Shown here: in pieces, positions 16,841 through 25,355 of the stretch
How the letters are laid out: every line of letters starts with the position of its first letter
How positions within the stretch are numbered: position 1 is the stretch's first letter
Assembly (NCBI GenBank): GCA_001769125.1
Contig: MEOG01000064.1
Location: 1-64,000 of the forward strand
Direction: 5' to 3'
Source of the DNA: Bacteroidetes bacterium GWF2_35_48
GTDB lineage: Bacteria > Bacteroidota > Bacteroidia > Bacteroidales > GWF2-35-48
DNA length: 64,000 nt
Translations under genes and position numbers: made by a program
Notes under the pieces: model-generated
Seen by the model: the letters and a program-made list of their open reading frames with translations, nothing else
What the model was told of the DNA's origin: nothing
The model's database searches: none

Positions 16841-19816
16841 ATGAAAAAGTTTTTATTGTTATCAATTGCTGCACTATTTCTATTTTCTGCAAATAAAACA
16901 AGCGCTCAAATTTTTACTACTAATTGGGATGAACAAAATGGGATTCCGTATCATCAATCTTTTGATATGAATACAGGGTTTCATTCATTTACAACAGATG
17001 AAGAAGGACGTTCTGCATTTCTATTAAAACAGGACAATCTCATTCGTGTTTTTCAAAATGGAAATAAAATTAAAGATATTGAAATAGTATCCGGCGCAAA
17101 AGATTTCTGTTTTTATCAGGATAATTTTTTCATATTATATCAAAATTTTATTGCACAAATTTCCATGTACAATAATACAGTTGAATATTACAAAATATCA
17201 GGAAAAGATTTTGAAAAAATAAGTGTTTCAGAAAACTTAATGTATTTATACAGCAGCAGCCAGAAAACAAGTGTTTACAACGCAAAAAATAAATCCGAAT
17301 TTTTATTTATTAAAGAAAAAATCCTTTTCTCGAATCATACAGAAATATTTTCAGAGAAAATATCAAATCACAATTTTACGCTTCAATTTAACAAGATAAA
17401 AAAGAATTTTCACACGGTAAAAAAACTTGCATCTGCTGTTGTAGCAGGCTATTCTAACAATAAAATTTATCTCGATGTTCAATATATTGTTCACGAAATT
17501 CCGCTTAAAGCTGAAAGAGAAATTTGGATTATCCCAACAAGTATCAACGGTTTTTCAGAAAATATCAGCATTGTAAAAATTCCTGACTGCTATTACATAT
17601 ATGTTAAAAATGATATTCTTGTCAATGAAAATGGTTGTTTTTACTCACTAACCACACCTTTCGGAATAGAAATCCACGAAATAAATGAAACAACAAATAT
17701 TCTTTTGCCTGCTCAATACGAGGGAGTGCATTTCAATAATTTACTACTTGAATCAAAAGAGGGAGATGTATCAGGAAGCAATAGCAATAAAGCGCCCATA
17801 ACACGTGCAGAAATTATTGCTTATGCAGAACCTTACGAAACGCACGTTTGGACATGCAGTGCCAGCAATATTAAAGATTACTTGTGCAACGGGAAACAAG
17901 TATTAACGCCATCATGGGTAACAGTAGGAACACACCATGCGCTTCCCTACATGTGGGGAGGCTGGTCGAATCTTACGCAATTCAATCAGGGATTGCTGAA
18001 TAATGTATCTGCCGGCGATTGCAATACTACTGGCGGTGGCGCAGGGGCTTCCTGTGCTGTAGGTGTTGATTGCTCCGGTTTTGTTTCCCGCGCATGGAAT
18101 TTATCAAGCAAATATGGCACATCCACACTGCCCAATATATCTACCGCTTATGCCAGTTTTACTCAATTGCTTCCGGGAGATATTGTGAATTATGCAGGTC
18201 ATCACGTCCGCCTTATTCATACATTAAATGCAAACGGATCATTTTATATAATTGAATCTTCTGCATCGGCAACAGACTGGAGAGTCGGCTATTGCACATA
18301 TACGGTTGCAAACCTGCAATCTTCATATATTCCCCGCTATTACAATGATGTGATAAATACGATTCCCGATACCGTTCCTCCTGTTACAACGATGGTAACA
18401 TCCAATTGGCATACAGAAGATTTTGATGTGAATTTTACTGATACAGATAGTTCAGGAATTCAATCATTATACTGGCTTCCGACAGGTTTAAGCGAAAGCA
18501 CATGGACAACCAATCAGCAATTGGGCTTTATGTATAATAATTTCAATGATACAATTAACCCTGACTGGACACTTGTTGAACCAAGCTGGAGCTTTATTAA
18601 TGGAGCAATAAATCAAAGCAATGAATCGCTTACGCAAAACAATGCATACACGCAACTTGAGCAAGACAGTACTTCTTCCTATCTTTTCAATTGGAAAATG
18701 AAATTATCGGGAAGCGAAACAGATCGCAGGGCTGGAATTTATATCTTCGCAGACAGTGCTACAGCTTTGCAACGCAACAATTCCTATATGATATATTACA
18801 GGGCAGACCTTGACCTTTGCCAGATATATAAATCAACCAATAATACAATTACTCTTATGGAAGAAGACCCTTGTGTTATTGATGAAAATAATTGGTTCGA
18901 CTGCAAGGTTACTTACAATCCTGTAAACGGAATTATTACAGCATATCTTAATAATGAACCTATTTCATCATGGACAGACCCTGAACCTTTAAAAAGTGGA
19001 AAATATTTATCGCTGCGTACCGGATCCTGCAATGCTTTATTCGATGAATTCAGAGTTTACAGAAGCAGACAAAATCTTATGACCGTAACAACCGGAATAA
19101 ACGGAATGATACAATCTGAAAATCCTGATCCTGCTACACCAGCATGCAACATTCACTCGATTGCCATTGACCTTGCTGATAATTTCAGAATTACAAATTT
19201 TTTAACAAATATTGATTTGACTGCCCCTAATGAAGTAAATGAAATTTCTGATTTGAATATTTCGGATGTTGATACAATTGTCGTTGCCGTAGAGCCCTCG
19301 TGCTATTGGAGTCCTTCGTCAGATATTAACAGCGGAATAATCGGATACAGATTTGCACTTGGAACTGCTCCCGGTTTCAGCAATATTTACAACTGGTCTT
19401 TTACTGCAGATACGCAAGCCACTTGTTCCTCAGTAAACCTTTTAGAAAATCAGGTATATTATTTTTCAGTTAAGGCAGTAAATAATGCAGGACTTGAATC
19501 GCAGGCAAGCAGTTCAGATGGATTTGTGTTTGTTACGAATACTTCAGAAAAACGAAACAATAACATAACAGATATTGTCATATATCCGAATCCGGCATCA
19601 GACAAGATATATTTTATAACATCCGATAAAACAGTAAAAAGCTTTAGCCTTTCAGATATCAGAGGGAAAATCCTAAAACAATCGGAACTTAACGACAGCA
19701 AATTTTCAATCGCAGTTCATGATATTTCGGATGGAATTTATTTTCTAAATTTCTTTGATGAAAACAAGCAAGTAGTAAAGACGGAGAAAGTAATTATCAA
19801 AGCAAATTATGAATAA
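16841..19816 (+). CDS. T9SS-secreted protein with NlpC/P60-like peptidase domain
   Basis: A 991-aa protein with a clean signal peptide (MKKFLLLSIAALFLFSANKTSAQ). The first 300 residues are beta-rich and unrecognised. About 330-500 is an NlpC/P60-like domain: GVDCSGFVSRAW with Cys411 and LPGDIVNYAGHHVRLIH with His454/455, as expected for a Cys-His peptidase or amidase. Next is a lectin/laminin-G-like region (about 560-750), a fibronectin-like region (about 800-900), and a type-A sorting domain starting IVIYPNPASDKIYF. It could cut peptidoglycan or other peptides outside the cell. No promoter box was seen; it starts 162 nt after the propeller gene. Confidence 0.82.
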   Translation: MKKFLLLSIAALFLFSANKTSAQIFTTNWDEQNGIPYHQSFDMNTGFHSFTTDEEGRSAFLLKQDNLIRVFQNGNKIKDIEIVSGAKDFCFYQDNFFILYQNFIAQISMYNNTVEYYKISGKDFEKISVSENLMYLYSSSQKTSVYNAKNKSEFLFIKEKILFSNHTEIFSEKISNHNFTLQFNKIKKNFHTVKKLASAVVAGYSNNKIYLDVQYIVHEIPLKAEREIWIIPTSINGFSENISIVKIPDCYYIYVKNDILVNENGCFYSLTTPFGIEIHEINETTNILLPAQYEGVHFNNLLLESKEGDVSGSNSNKAPITRAEIIAYAEPYETHVWTCSASNIKDYLCNGKQVLTPSWVTVGTHHALPYMWGGWSNLTQFNQGLLNNVSAGDCNTTGGGAGASCAVGVDCSGFVSRAWNLSSKYGTSTLPNISTAYASFTQLLPGDIVNYAGHHVRLIHTLNANGSFYIIESSASATDWRVGYCTYTVANLQSSYIPRYYNDVINTIPDTVPPVTTMVTSNWHTEDFDVNFTDTDSSGIQSLYWLPTGLSESTWTTNQQLGFMYNNFNDTINPDWTLVEPSWSFINGAINQSNESLTQNNAYTQLEQDSTSSYLFNWKMKLSGSETDRRAGIYIFADSATALQRNNSYMIYYRADLDLCQIYKSTNNTITLMEEDPCVIDENNWFDCKVTYNPVNGIITAYLNNEPISSWTDPEPLKSGKYLSLRTGSCNALFDEFRVYRSRQNLMTVTTGINGMIQSENPDPATPACNIHSIAIDLADNFRITNFLTNIDLTAPNEVNEISDLNISDVDTIVVAVEPSCYWSPSSDINSGIIGYRFALGTAPGFSNIYNWSFTADTQATCSSVNLLENQVYYFSVKAVNNAGLESQASSSDGFVFVTNTSEKRNNNITDIVIYPNPASDKIYFITSDKTVKSFSLSDIRGKILKQSELNDSKFSIAVHDISDGIYFLNFFDENKQVVKTEKVIIKANYE

Positions 19817-19868
19817 TGCGAATTAGTGCTTGCAAGAAAACGTTGATATGCTTTAGCAGTGATTGAAA

Positions 19869-19990
19869 CTTGCAACCTTGACTTCGACACTTCGGCAAAC
19901 TCACTTCGACCAGCTCAGCGCATCGCAGTGCAACGCTCCGCTCAGTCTACGGTCAAACCTGCAACCTGATAAGTTGAGCGAAGCCGAAAC
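19869..19990. repeat. REP-like repeat spacer
   Basis: The spacer 19817-20039 carries the dispersed CTTCGAC / GAGCGAAGCCGAA words seen elsewhere. Twenty bases at 19869-19888 are the exact reverse complement of 3685-3704 near ppiB. No gene is visible. Confidence 0.55.
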
Positions 19991-20039
19991 TTGCAACTCT
20001 ACCAACCTGCAACAATAAAATAGAATAAAAAAAAACACC

Positions 20040-23000
20040 ATGTCAAACCTTCAATTATACAAAGCATCTGCCGGTTCAGGAAAAACATTTAAACTGACAG
20101 AAGAGTATCTTAAATTAATTTTTAAAGAGCCATCAAATTATAAGCACATTTTGGCTGTTACGTTTACAAACAAGGCTTCCGGCGAAATGAAAGGGCGAAT
20201 AGTGAAAGAGATCTTCAAACTGTCAACTGATTCAGAATCGCCCTATATGCCTACATTATGCAAGTTTATTGCTGTGTCGGAAAAAGAAATTCAGACCCGC
20301 GCAAATTTATTATTGAATAGAATTTTACACGACTACTCCCGCTTTTCCGTTGGAACAATAGATAGTTTTTTTCAACGTATCATCCGTTCGTTTGTTAAAG
20401 AAACCGGTATTCAGGCAGGATTTTCTCTTGAGATGGATGATCGTAAAATTCTTGAAATTGTTTGCGACCAATTGCTGGTAGATATTGAAAATAATAAAGA
20501 TCTTAGAAATTGGATTTTTCGTTTTGCTGAAGACAAAGTAGAGAGCGGGAAAGGATGGAATCTGACAAGCGATCTTCAGAATCTTGGCAAAGAAGTTTTT
20601 AAAGAAATTTATAAATTATTTGACAAGGAATTGATAGAAAAAATTCAAGATAAAAACTTTCTTTCTTCCTATTTGAAGGCACTTGATAAAATAATTTCTG
20701 ATTTTGAGCTGGCTCTCATGAATATTGGTTATTCGGCTCTTACATTAATGAAAAATCATAGTCTTGATGTTGAAGATTTCAGTTATGGAAAAACAGGAGT
20801 AGCCGGCTATTTTTTAAAGCTTTCTGAAAAACGAATCAGTCCTCCCGGAAAAAGAGCTGCTGATGCATTAAACAATCCCGATGTATGGGCAAAAAAAACA
20901 TCTAAAAAAATAGAATCTATTAAAAATGTATATCATGCAGGACTAAATACGTTTCTTGAAGAAGCGATAAATTATCATGAATCAAATCATCGAAATTATA
21001 TTACCGCGCAACTGATCTTGAAAAATATGTATGCGCTTGGCATATTAACTGATATTTCAAAAAAAATAAAAGAATATTGCAATGAACAGAATTTGTTTTT
21101 ACTATCGGATGCGCCTAAATTGCTGAAAGGGGTCATTTCTGAAAGTGAAGTGCCTTTTGTTTATGAGAAAACAGGCTATCTGTACAGGCATTTTATGATT
21201 GATGAATTTCAGGATACAAGCGCAATGCAATGGGGAAATTTCAAACCCTTAGTAAAAATGAGCCTTTCTGAAGGTGGTAAAAGTTTGATCGTGGGAGATG
21301 TGAAACAATCTATTTACAGATGGAGAAATGGCGACTGGAAATTACTTGCAGAGCAATTGCCCTCTGATATTGCTCCTTATGCGACTGATGAAATTTCTTT
21401 GAGCGTGAACTGGAGAAGTAAAAAAAATATTATTGGTTTTAATAATACTTTTTTTTCAGCAGCTTCATCTTTATTGCAGGATTTTTTGAATGAAAAAATA
21501 ATTGATAGTCTTGGTAAAAAAATTACGCTTTTTGAAGATCGGATTTTAAATGCGTACAATAATGCCGCACAACAATTTTCAACTCGCAATGATGTTGATG
21601 GAGGAGAAATTAAGGTTTCTTTTATTGAAAGAAATGAAGAAGATGACTGGAAAGAAGCAGCAAAGGACAAGCTTTCTGAAATAATTGAATCGTTGCAAGA
21701 TAATGACGTTGCGCTGAAAGATATCGTAATTTTAGTTCGATCAAAAAAAGAAGGAAAAGAAATTGCCGATAAATTAATTGAAATAAAATCAAATGCTGTT
21801 TCTGAAAAATATTCGTATGATTTTATTTCGAGCGAGGCACTTTACATAAGCAATAACCCCGCGATAAAATTTATTCTGCATGTGTTAAATTATCTCATTG
21901 CTCCCGATGATGGCATTAACAAAGCCGTTATTGTAAATGAACTTCTCAATTATATTCATCCCACGGATTCTTTATCGCAAGCTTGTTTTCATAAATACAA
22001 ATCTTCCGACCTTTTTTCATTTCTTCCTGAAAAATATCAAACAGCGCTACAGGAGCTTGAGCAGAAATCTTTATTTGAACTTGTAGAAGATATAATATTC
22101 AAATTTGATTTAAATAAAACAGAGGAATTTGTTCCGTATCTTCAGGCTTTTCAAGATCACGTGATGGCTTTTGTAACAAAGGAAACATCAGATATCAGCT
22201 CATTCATTCATTGGTGGGAAGAAGAAGGTAGCGGAAAAACAATTAGTTTATCGGAGCAGCAGAATGCCATAAAAATAATGACCATTCATAAATCAAAAGG
22301 TCTGGAATTTAAAGCGGTTATTGTCCCTTTCTGCAACTGGAGCCTTGATCATGAGCAGTGGACCAATAATATTTTGTGGTGTTCCCCGACCCTGGCACCT
22401 TTTAATGATTTATCATTAATCCCCGTTAAATATACTTCAAGGCTTGCGGAGACACATTTTTTCATGGAATACTTTTCTGAAAAAATGCAGGCATTGATTG
22501 ACAATCTGAATTTATTATACGTTGCATTTACCCGCGCTGAATCCTTTCTATATATTTTATCTCCTATGCCCAAAGATGACAAGATGACTACAGCCGGGGA
22601 TCTGCTTTTTAAAATTATTTCAGGCAACAATTCTGAAAGTTTTGTAACTGAAAAACAAAACAGCAATCTTCATTTTATTTCATTGAAAAATTATTTTGAT
22701 TCTGAAAATTTTATTTTTCATGTTCAGGATAAATTTATGAAAAAAAATATTGTTTCAGAGCTTCCAACCCCGCTGTTGATGAAAGATTATCCTGTTTATT
22801 CAATCGAAGACCGAATGCTTCTGCGAAAACGTTCCAATCATATTTTTGATGATAACGAAGGTTTGAATTACGGAACAATCCTTCATGCTATTTTTGAAAA
22901 TATTATTACAGCAAACGATGTAGATAAAGCTCTTAATAAAAAAATGTTTGAAGCATATTTCAGTAAACAAGATTTACCTGAGCTTAATAAAAAAATCCTG

Positions 23001-23282
23001 GAATTACTCAACAACCCTTCTGTTTGTAATTGGTTTGACGGGTCAATGCATGTAGTAACAGAAAAAGAAATTCTTTATAAAGAGGGAAAAACAAAACGTC
23101 CCGACAGAATCATGATACAAAATAAAAATGCAATAATTGTGGATTATAAAACAGGAAAACCCCATACCTCGCATCAGGAGCAGATTCTGCAATATGTATC
23201 CTTATTAAAAGATATGAACTTTGAAAAAGTGAATGCCTTTCTCTGGTATCTTGGCGATAATAATGTGATTGAGGTTTGTTGA
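20040..23282 (+). CDS. AddA/RecB-like UvrD-family helicase with C-terminal nuclease
   Basis: A 1080-aa superfamily 1A helicase-nuclease for double-strand break processing. Walker A is KASAGSGKTFKLTEEYL (residues 9-25), motif Ia is AVTFTNKASGEMKGRI, Walker B is MIDEFQDTSAMQW (D388, E389), motif III is GDVKQSIYRWRNGD, motif V is IMTIHKSKGLEFKAVIVPF and motif VI is LLYVAFTRAE. The C-terminus holds a PD-(D/E)xK nuclease with Asp1022 and Asp1035-Tyr-Lys1037 (IIVDYKTGKP). In Bacteroidota this protein normally pairs with an AddB-like PD-(D/E)xK partner, which is not next to it here. Confidence 0.93.
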   Translation: MSNLQLYKASAGSGKTFKLTEEYLKLIFKEPSNYKHILAVTFTNKASGEMKGRIVKEIFKLSTDSESPYMPTLCKFIAVSEKEIQTRANLLLNRILHDYSRFSVGTIDSFFQRIIRSFVKETGIQAGFSLEMDDRKILEIVCDQLLVDIENNKDLRNWIFRFAEDKVESGKGWNLTSDLQNLGKEVFKEIYKLFDKELIEKIQDKNFLSSYLKALDKIISDFELALMNIGYSALTLMKNHSLDVEDFSYGKTGVAGYFLKLSEKRISPPGKRAADALNNPDVWAKKTSKKIESIKNVYHAGLNTFLEEAINYHESNHRNYITAQLILKNMYALGILTDISKKIKEYCNEQNLFLLSDAPKLLKGVISESEVPFVYEKTGYLYRHFMIDEFQDTSAMQWGNFKPLVKMSLSEGGKSLIVGDVKQSIYRWRNGDWKLLAEQLPSDIAPYATDEISLSVNWRSKKNIIGFNNTFFSAASSLLQDFLNEKIIDSLGKKITLFEDRILNAYNNAAQQFSTRNDVDGGEIKVSFIERNEEDDWKEAAKDKLSEIIESLQDNDVALKDIVILVRSKKEGKEIADKLIEIKSNAVSEKYSYDFISSEALYISNNPAIKFILHVLNYLIAPDDGINKAVIVNELLNYIHPTDSLSQACFHKYKSSDLFSFLPEKYQTALQELEQKSLFELVEDIIFKFDLNKTEEFVPYLQAFQDHVMAFVTKETSDISSFIHWWEEEGSGKTISLSEQQNAIKIMTIHKSKGLEFKAVIVPFCNWSLDHEQWTNNILWCSPTLAPFNDLSLIPVKYTSRLAETHFFMEYFSEKMQALIDNLNLLYVAFTRAESFLYILSPMPKDDKMTTAGDLLFKIISGNNSESFVTEKQNSNLHFISLKNYFDSENFIFHVQDKFMKKNIVSELPTPLLMKDYPVYSIEDRMLLRKRSNHIFDDNEGLNYGTILHAIFENIITANDVDKALNKKMFEAYFSKQDLPELNKKILELLNNPSVCNWFDGSMHVVTEKEILYKEGKTKRPDRIMIQNKNAIIVDYKTGKPHTSHQEQILQYVSLLKDMNFEKVNAFLWYLGDNNVIEVC

Positions 23283-23303
23283 TTTTTATATGTAATTTTA
23301 TTT

Positions 23304-23311
23304 TAATTTTG
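23304..23311 (+). promoter_or_regulatory. TAATTTTG promoter box
   Basis: Exact TAnnTTTG match, 31 nt before the ATG of the small ORF at 23343. Confidence 0.45.
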
Positions 23312-23342
23312 TAAGTTTTAAAATCATATTTATATTTTATTA

Positions 23343-23486
23343 ATGCAGAAAATTTATTTTAATAACCGAATTATTACGCTTTGCAACATTGAAGAAATCA
23401 AAGACAAAATAGAATCAAAGAACACGCATCCTCATTTAAAAAAAAAACAAATTTCTGATGTAAACTTCAAACGCTTTAAAATTTAA
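23343..23486 (+). CDS. Small ORF, 47 aa; possibly the N-terminal remnant of a NUDIX-type protein
   Basis: A 47-aa ORF starting MQKIYFNNRIITLCNIEEIK behind a perfect promoter box. The opening (IYFNNRIITL) resembles the first beta strand of small Bacteroidota NUDIX hydrolases as I remember them, but the NUDIX box itself is absent and the rest is Lys-rich. It lies between the AddA-like gene and the recombinase, where integration could have cut a host gene. It may equally be a short real protein or not translated. Confidence 0.3.
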   Translation: MQKIYFNNRIITLCNIEEIKDKIESKNTHPHLKKKQISDVNFKRFKI

Positions 23487-23489
23487 CTT

Positions 23490-23497
23490 TAATTTTG
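23490..23497 (+). promoter_or_regulatory. TAATTTTG promoter box of a possible small RNA
   Basis: A second exact TAnnTTTG match directly after the small ORF. The next 135 nt contain no ORF and end in an intrinsic terminator. Confidence 0.4.
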
Positions 23498-23504
23498 TAG
23501 GTAA

Positions 23505-23633
23505 AATAACAACAGATAAATAAGTTAAAAATATAAGAAATCCTGAATTTATAAGTGTTTTCAAAATAGATTTTTCTATATTTTACCCAACAAATAAAAA
23601 ACCCGCTCAATCTTTTTATTGAAGCGGGTTTTC
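23505..23633 (+). ncRNA. Candidate small RNA of about 130 nt
   Basis: Inferred only from layout: a -7 box at 23490-23497, no open reading frame, and a strong terminator at 23598-23633. No known RNA family is recognised. Confidence 0.25.
23598..23633 (+). terminator. Intrinsic terminator
   Basis: AACCCGCT-CAA pairs with TTG-AAGCGGGTT (one bulge) and ends in TTTT; the A run on the left makes it usable in both directions. It separates the chromosomal part from the recombinase gene. Confidence 0.8.
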
Positions 23634-23810
23634 TATGCTTATCAGTGACTCCAGAGGGATCACAAAATATACCTTGATTTTCTTTTAAATGTTTTCAATT
23701 TAAACCTAATCAGCATTTTACATTTTTTGTTTCCCACCAAATTTGCTCCTTGTTGATAAATAAAACATGAATTGTTTTACCTATTGTTTTACCTGTTTAA
23801 TCTTTTTTAT

Positions 23811-23818
23811 TACCTTTG
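23811..23818 (+). promoter_or_regulatory. TACCTTTG promoter box before the recombinase
   Basis: Exact -7 match, 16 nt before the ATG at 23835. It shows that the longer reading frame from 23772 is not the real start. Confidence 0.65.
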
Positions 23819-23834
23819 TGGAAAACAAAAGCAA

Positions 23835-25085
23835 ATGCCAACAACAAAATTAATATTATTTGAACATAAAGCAAAAAAAAATAAAGAAGCCCCTATTTAC
23901 CTGCGCTTGATAAAAGACAGAAAACCAAAGTATGTTTCTTTAAAGCTTTATGTACTCCCCAAATACTGGGATGCTGAAGGGGAAAAAGTAAAACCCGGCC
24001 ACCCAAATTCTGTCAGGATGAATGCATATTTGGTGGAAAGAACCAATGATGCAATGAAATCCTTGCTTGATATTGAAATAGATGACCCAAACGCCCCGGC
24101 CATTGCATTAAAACAATCAGTCATGGGTGTTGCCCCGGTAGATTTTTTCACTTATGCATTTCGCTTTATAAAACAATATGAGAGCAAAGGGAAAATCGGA
24201 ACATATCGCAGGTTTAAAGCAGTTCTCACCAAATTGCAAACATATACTGGCTCCAAAGAATTTAACTTTAATCAGCTTAATTTAAAATTTTTACAGGAAT
24301 ATGAAAACCACATGCGGGGTATTTTAAAGAATCAGCCAAACACGATAGTAAGCAATTTTAAAGCCATTCGCCGGATTATAAACGAAGCTATTAAAGAAAA
24401 CTATATCCTGCCAAAGCGCAACCCGTTTGCAAATTATAAGCTGTTTTGGGAGCCATCCGAAAGGGTTTTTCTAACAGAGGAAGAAATTGAAGCACTTGCA
24501 AATTTAAAACTCAATCCCAGTTCCATGAAGTACCACCACCGCAACATGTATATTTTTGCCTGTCATGCTGGGGGTATTCGTATTTCTGATTTAATACAGC
24601 TAAAATGGGAAAATTTCACCGGCGATCATATTCTGTTAAGCACAAAAAAAACCGGCTCTGTAATCTCTGTAAAACTGCCTAAAAAAGCCCTTGAAATTAT
24701 TCAGCAATATTATTCAGAAGATGTGCCGAAAGATGATTTTATTTTTCCATTCCTGGACAAAACCGATAAACTGAAAGACCCTAAAATTCTTCATGCCCGG
24801 ATTTCTTCTATAACTACCTACACAAACACAGATTTGCGAGACCTTGCTAAAGATGCCAAAATTGACAAGCATTTACATTTTCACACATCCCGCCACACAT
24901 GGGCAACCCGTGCACTTCGCAAGGGAATGAGAATTGAATATGTATCAAAGCTCATGGGGCATAATTCCATCCGTACCACACAAGTTTATGCAAAAATTGT
25001 GAATGCTGATCTGGACAAAGCAATGGAGGTTTTTGATGAAGTACCACCGGTAAAGAAAAAGGCTAAGAAAAGTTCAAAAAAATAA
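23835..25085 (+). CDS. Tyrosine recombinase/integrase
   Basis: A 416-aa recombinase of the Bacteroidota phage/transposon type: an arm-binding domain (1-100, MPTTKLILFEHKAKKNKEAPIYLR split by family pattern), a SAM-like core-binding domain (about 103-205) and a catalytic domain (about 210-395). Catalytic residues can be read directly: Arg249 (HAGGIRI), Lys271-272, His350 and Arg353 (HFHTSRHTWAT), His376 (LMGHNS) and Tyr385 (TTQVYAKI). It integrates or excises a mobile element. The tail is Lys-rich (KKKAKKSSKK). No att core was found, so the element's ends are unknown. The start follows the promoter at 23811-23818. Confidence 0.94.
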   Translation: MPTTKLILFEHKAKKNKEAPIYLRLIKDRKPKYVSLKLYVLPKYWDAEGEKVKPGHPNSVRMNAYLVERTNDAMKSLLDIEIDDPNAPAIALKQSVMGVAPVDFFTYAFRFIKQYESKGKIGTYRRFKAVLTKLQTYTGSKEFNFNQLNLKFLQEYENHMRGILKNQPNTIVSNFKAIRRIINEAIKENYILPKRNPFANYKLFWEPSERVFLTEEEIEALANLKLNPSSMKYHHRNMYIFACHAGGIRISDLIQLKWENFTGDHILLSTKKTGSVISVKLPKKALEIIQQYYSEDVPKDDFIFPFLDKTDKLKDPKILHARISSITTYTNTDLRDLAKDAKIDKHLHFHTSRHTWATRALRKGMRIEYVSKLMGHNSIRTTQVYAKIVNADLDKAMEVFDEVPPVKKKAKKSSKK

Positions 25086-25333
25086 TTTGACACGGTTTTG
25101 TCACAACTTATCAACGCCTTGTCGCAACCACTCCACCGCTTTTCCAGCAACCAATAACAAATGTCCACTGATTATTCAAAAATACGACACCGTTTGTTCG
25201 CTTATTCTACTGCGCTTCTCCAAACCCTATTACTCGAACTGTTTTTTGCATAAACTCAATGTAAAAGGCAATATCTTTCATGTTATCATTCACTTTTTAT
25301 CCTCAATTCTCATTAGATTTCTTTTCAAAATCG

Positions 25334-25341
25334 TATTTTTG
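25334..25341 (+). promoter_or_regulatory. TATTTTTG promoter box before the sensor kinase
   Basis: Exact TAnnTTTG match, 14 nt before the ATG at 25356. The rest of the 270-nt spacer holds nothing that I recognise. Confidence 0.6.
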
Positions 25342-25355
25342 TAAAAATAAGTTCA

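Noticed and set aside
23772-23834. N-terminal extension of the recombinase (MFYLLFYLFNLFYYLCGK...)
   Set aside because: The -7 promoter box at 23811-23818 lies inside it, so it would not be transcribed; the ATG at 23835 gives the normal family start.
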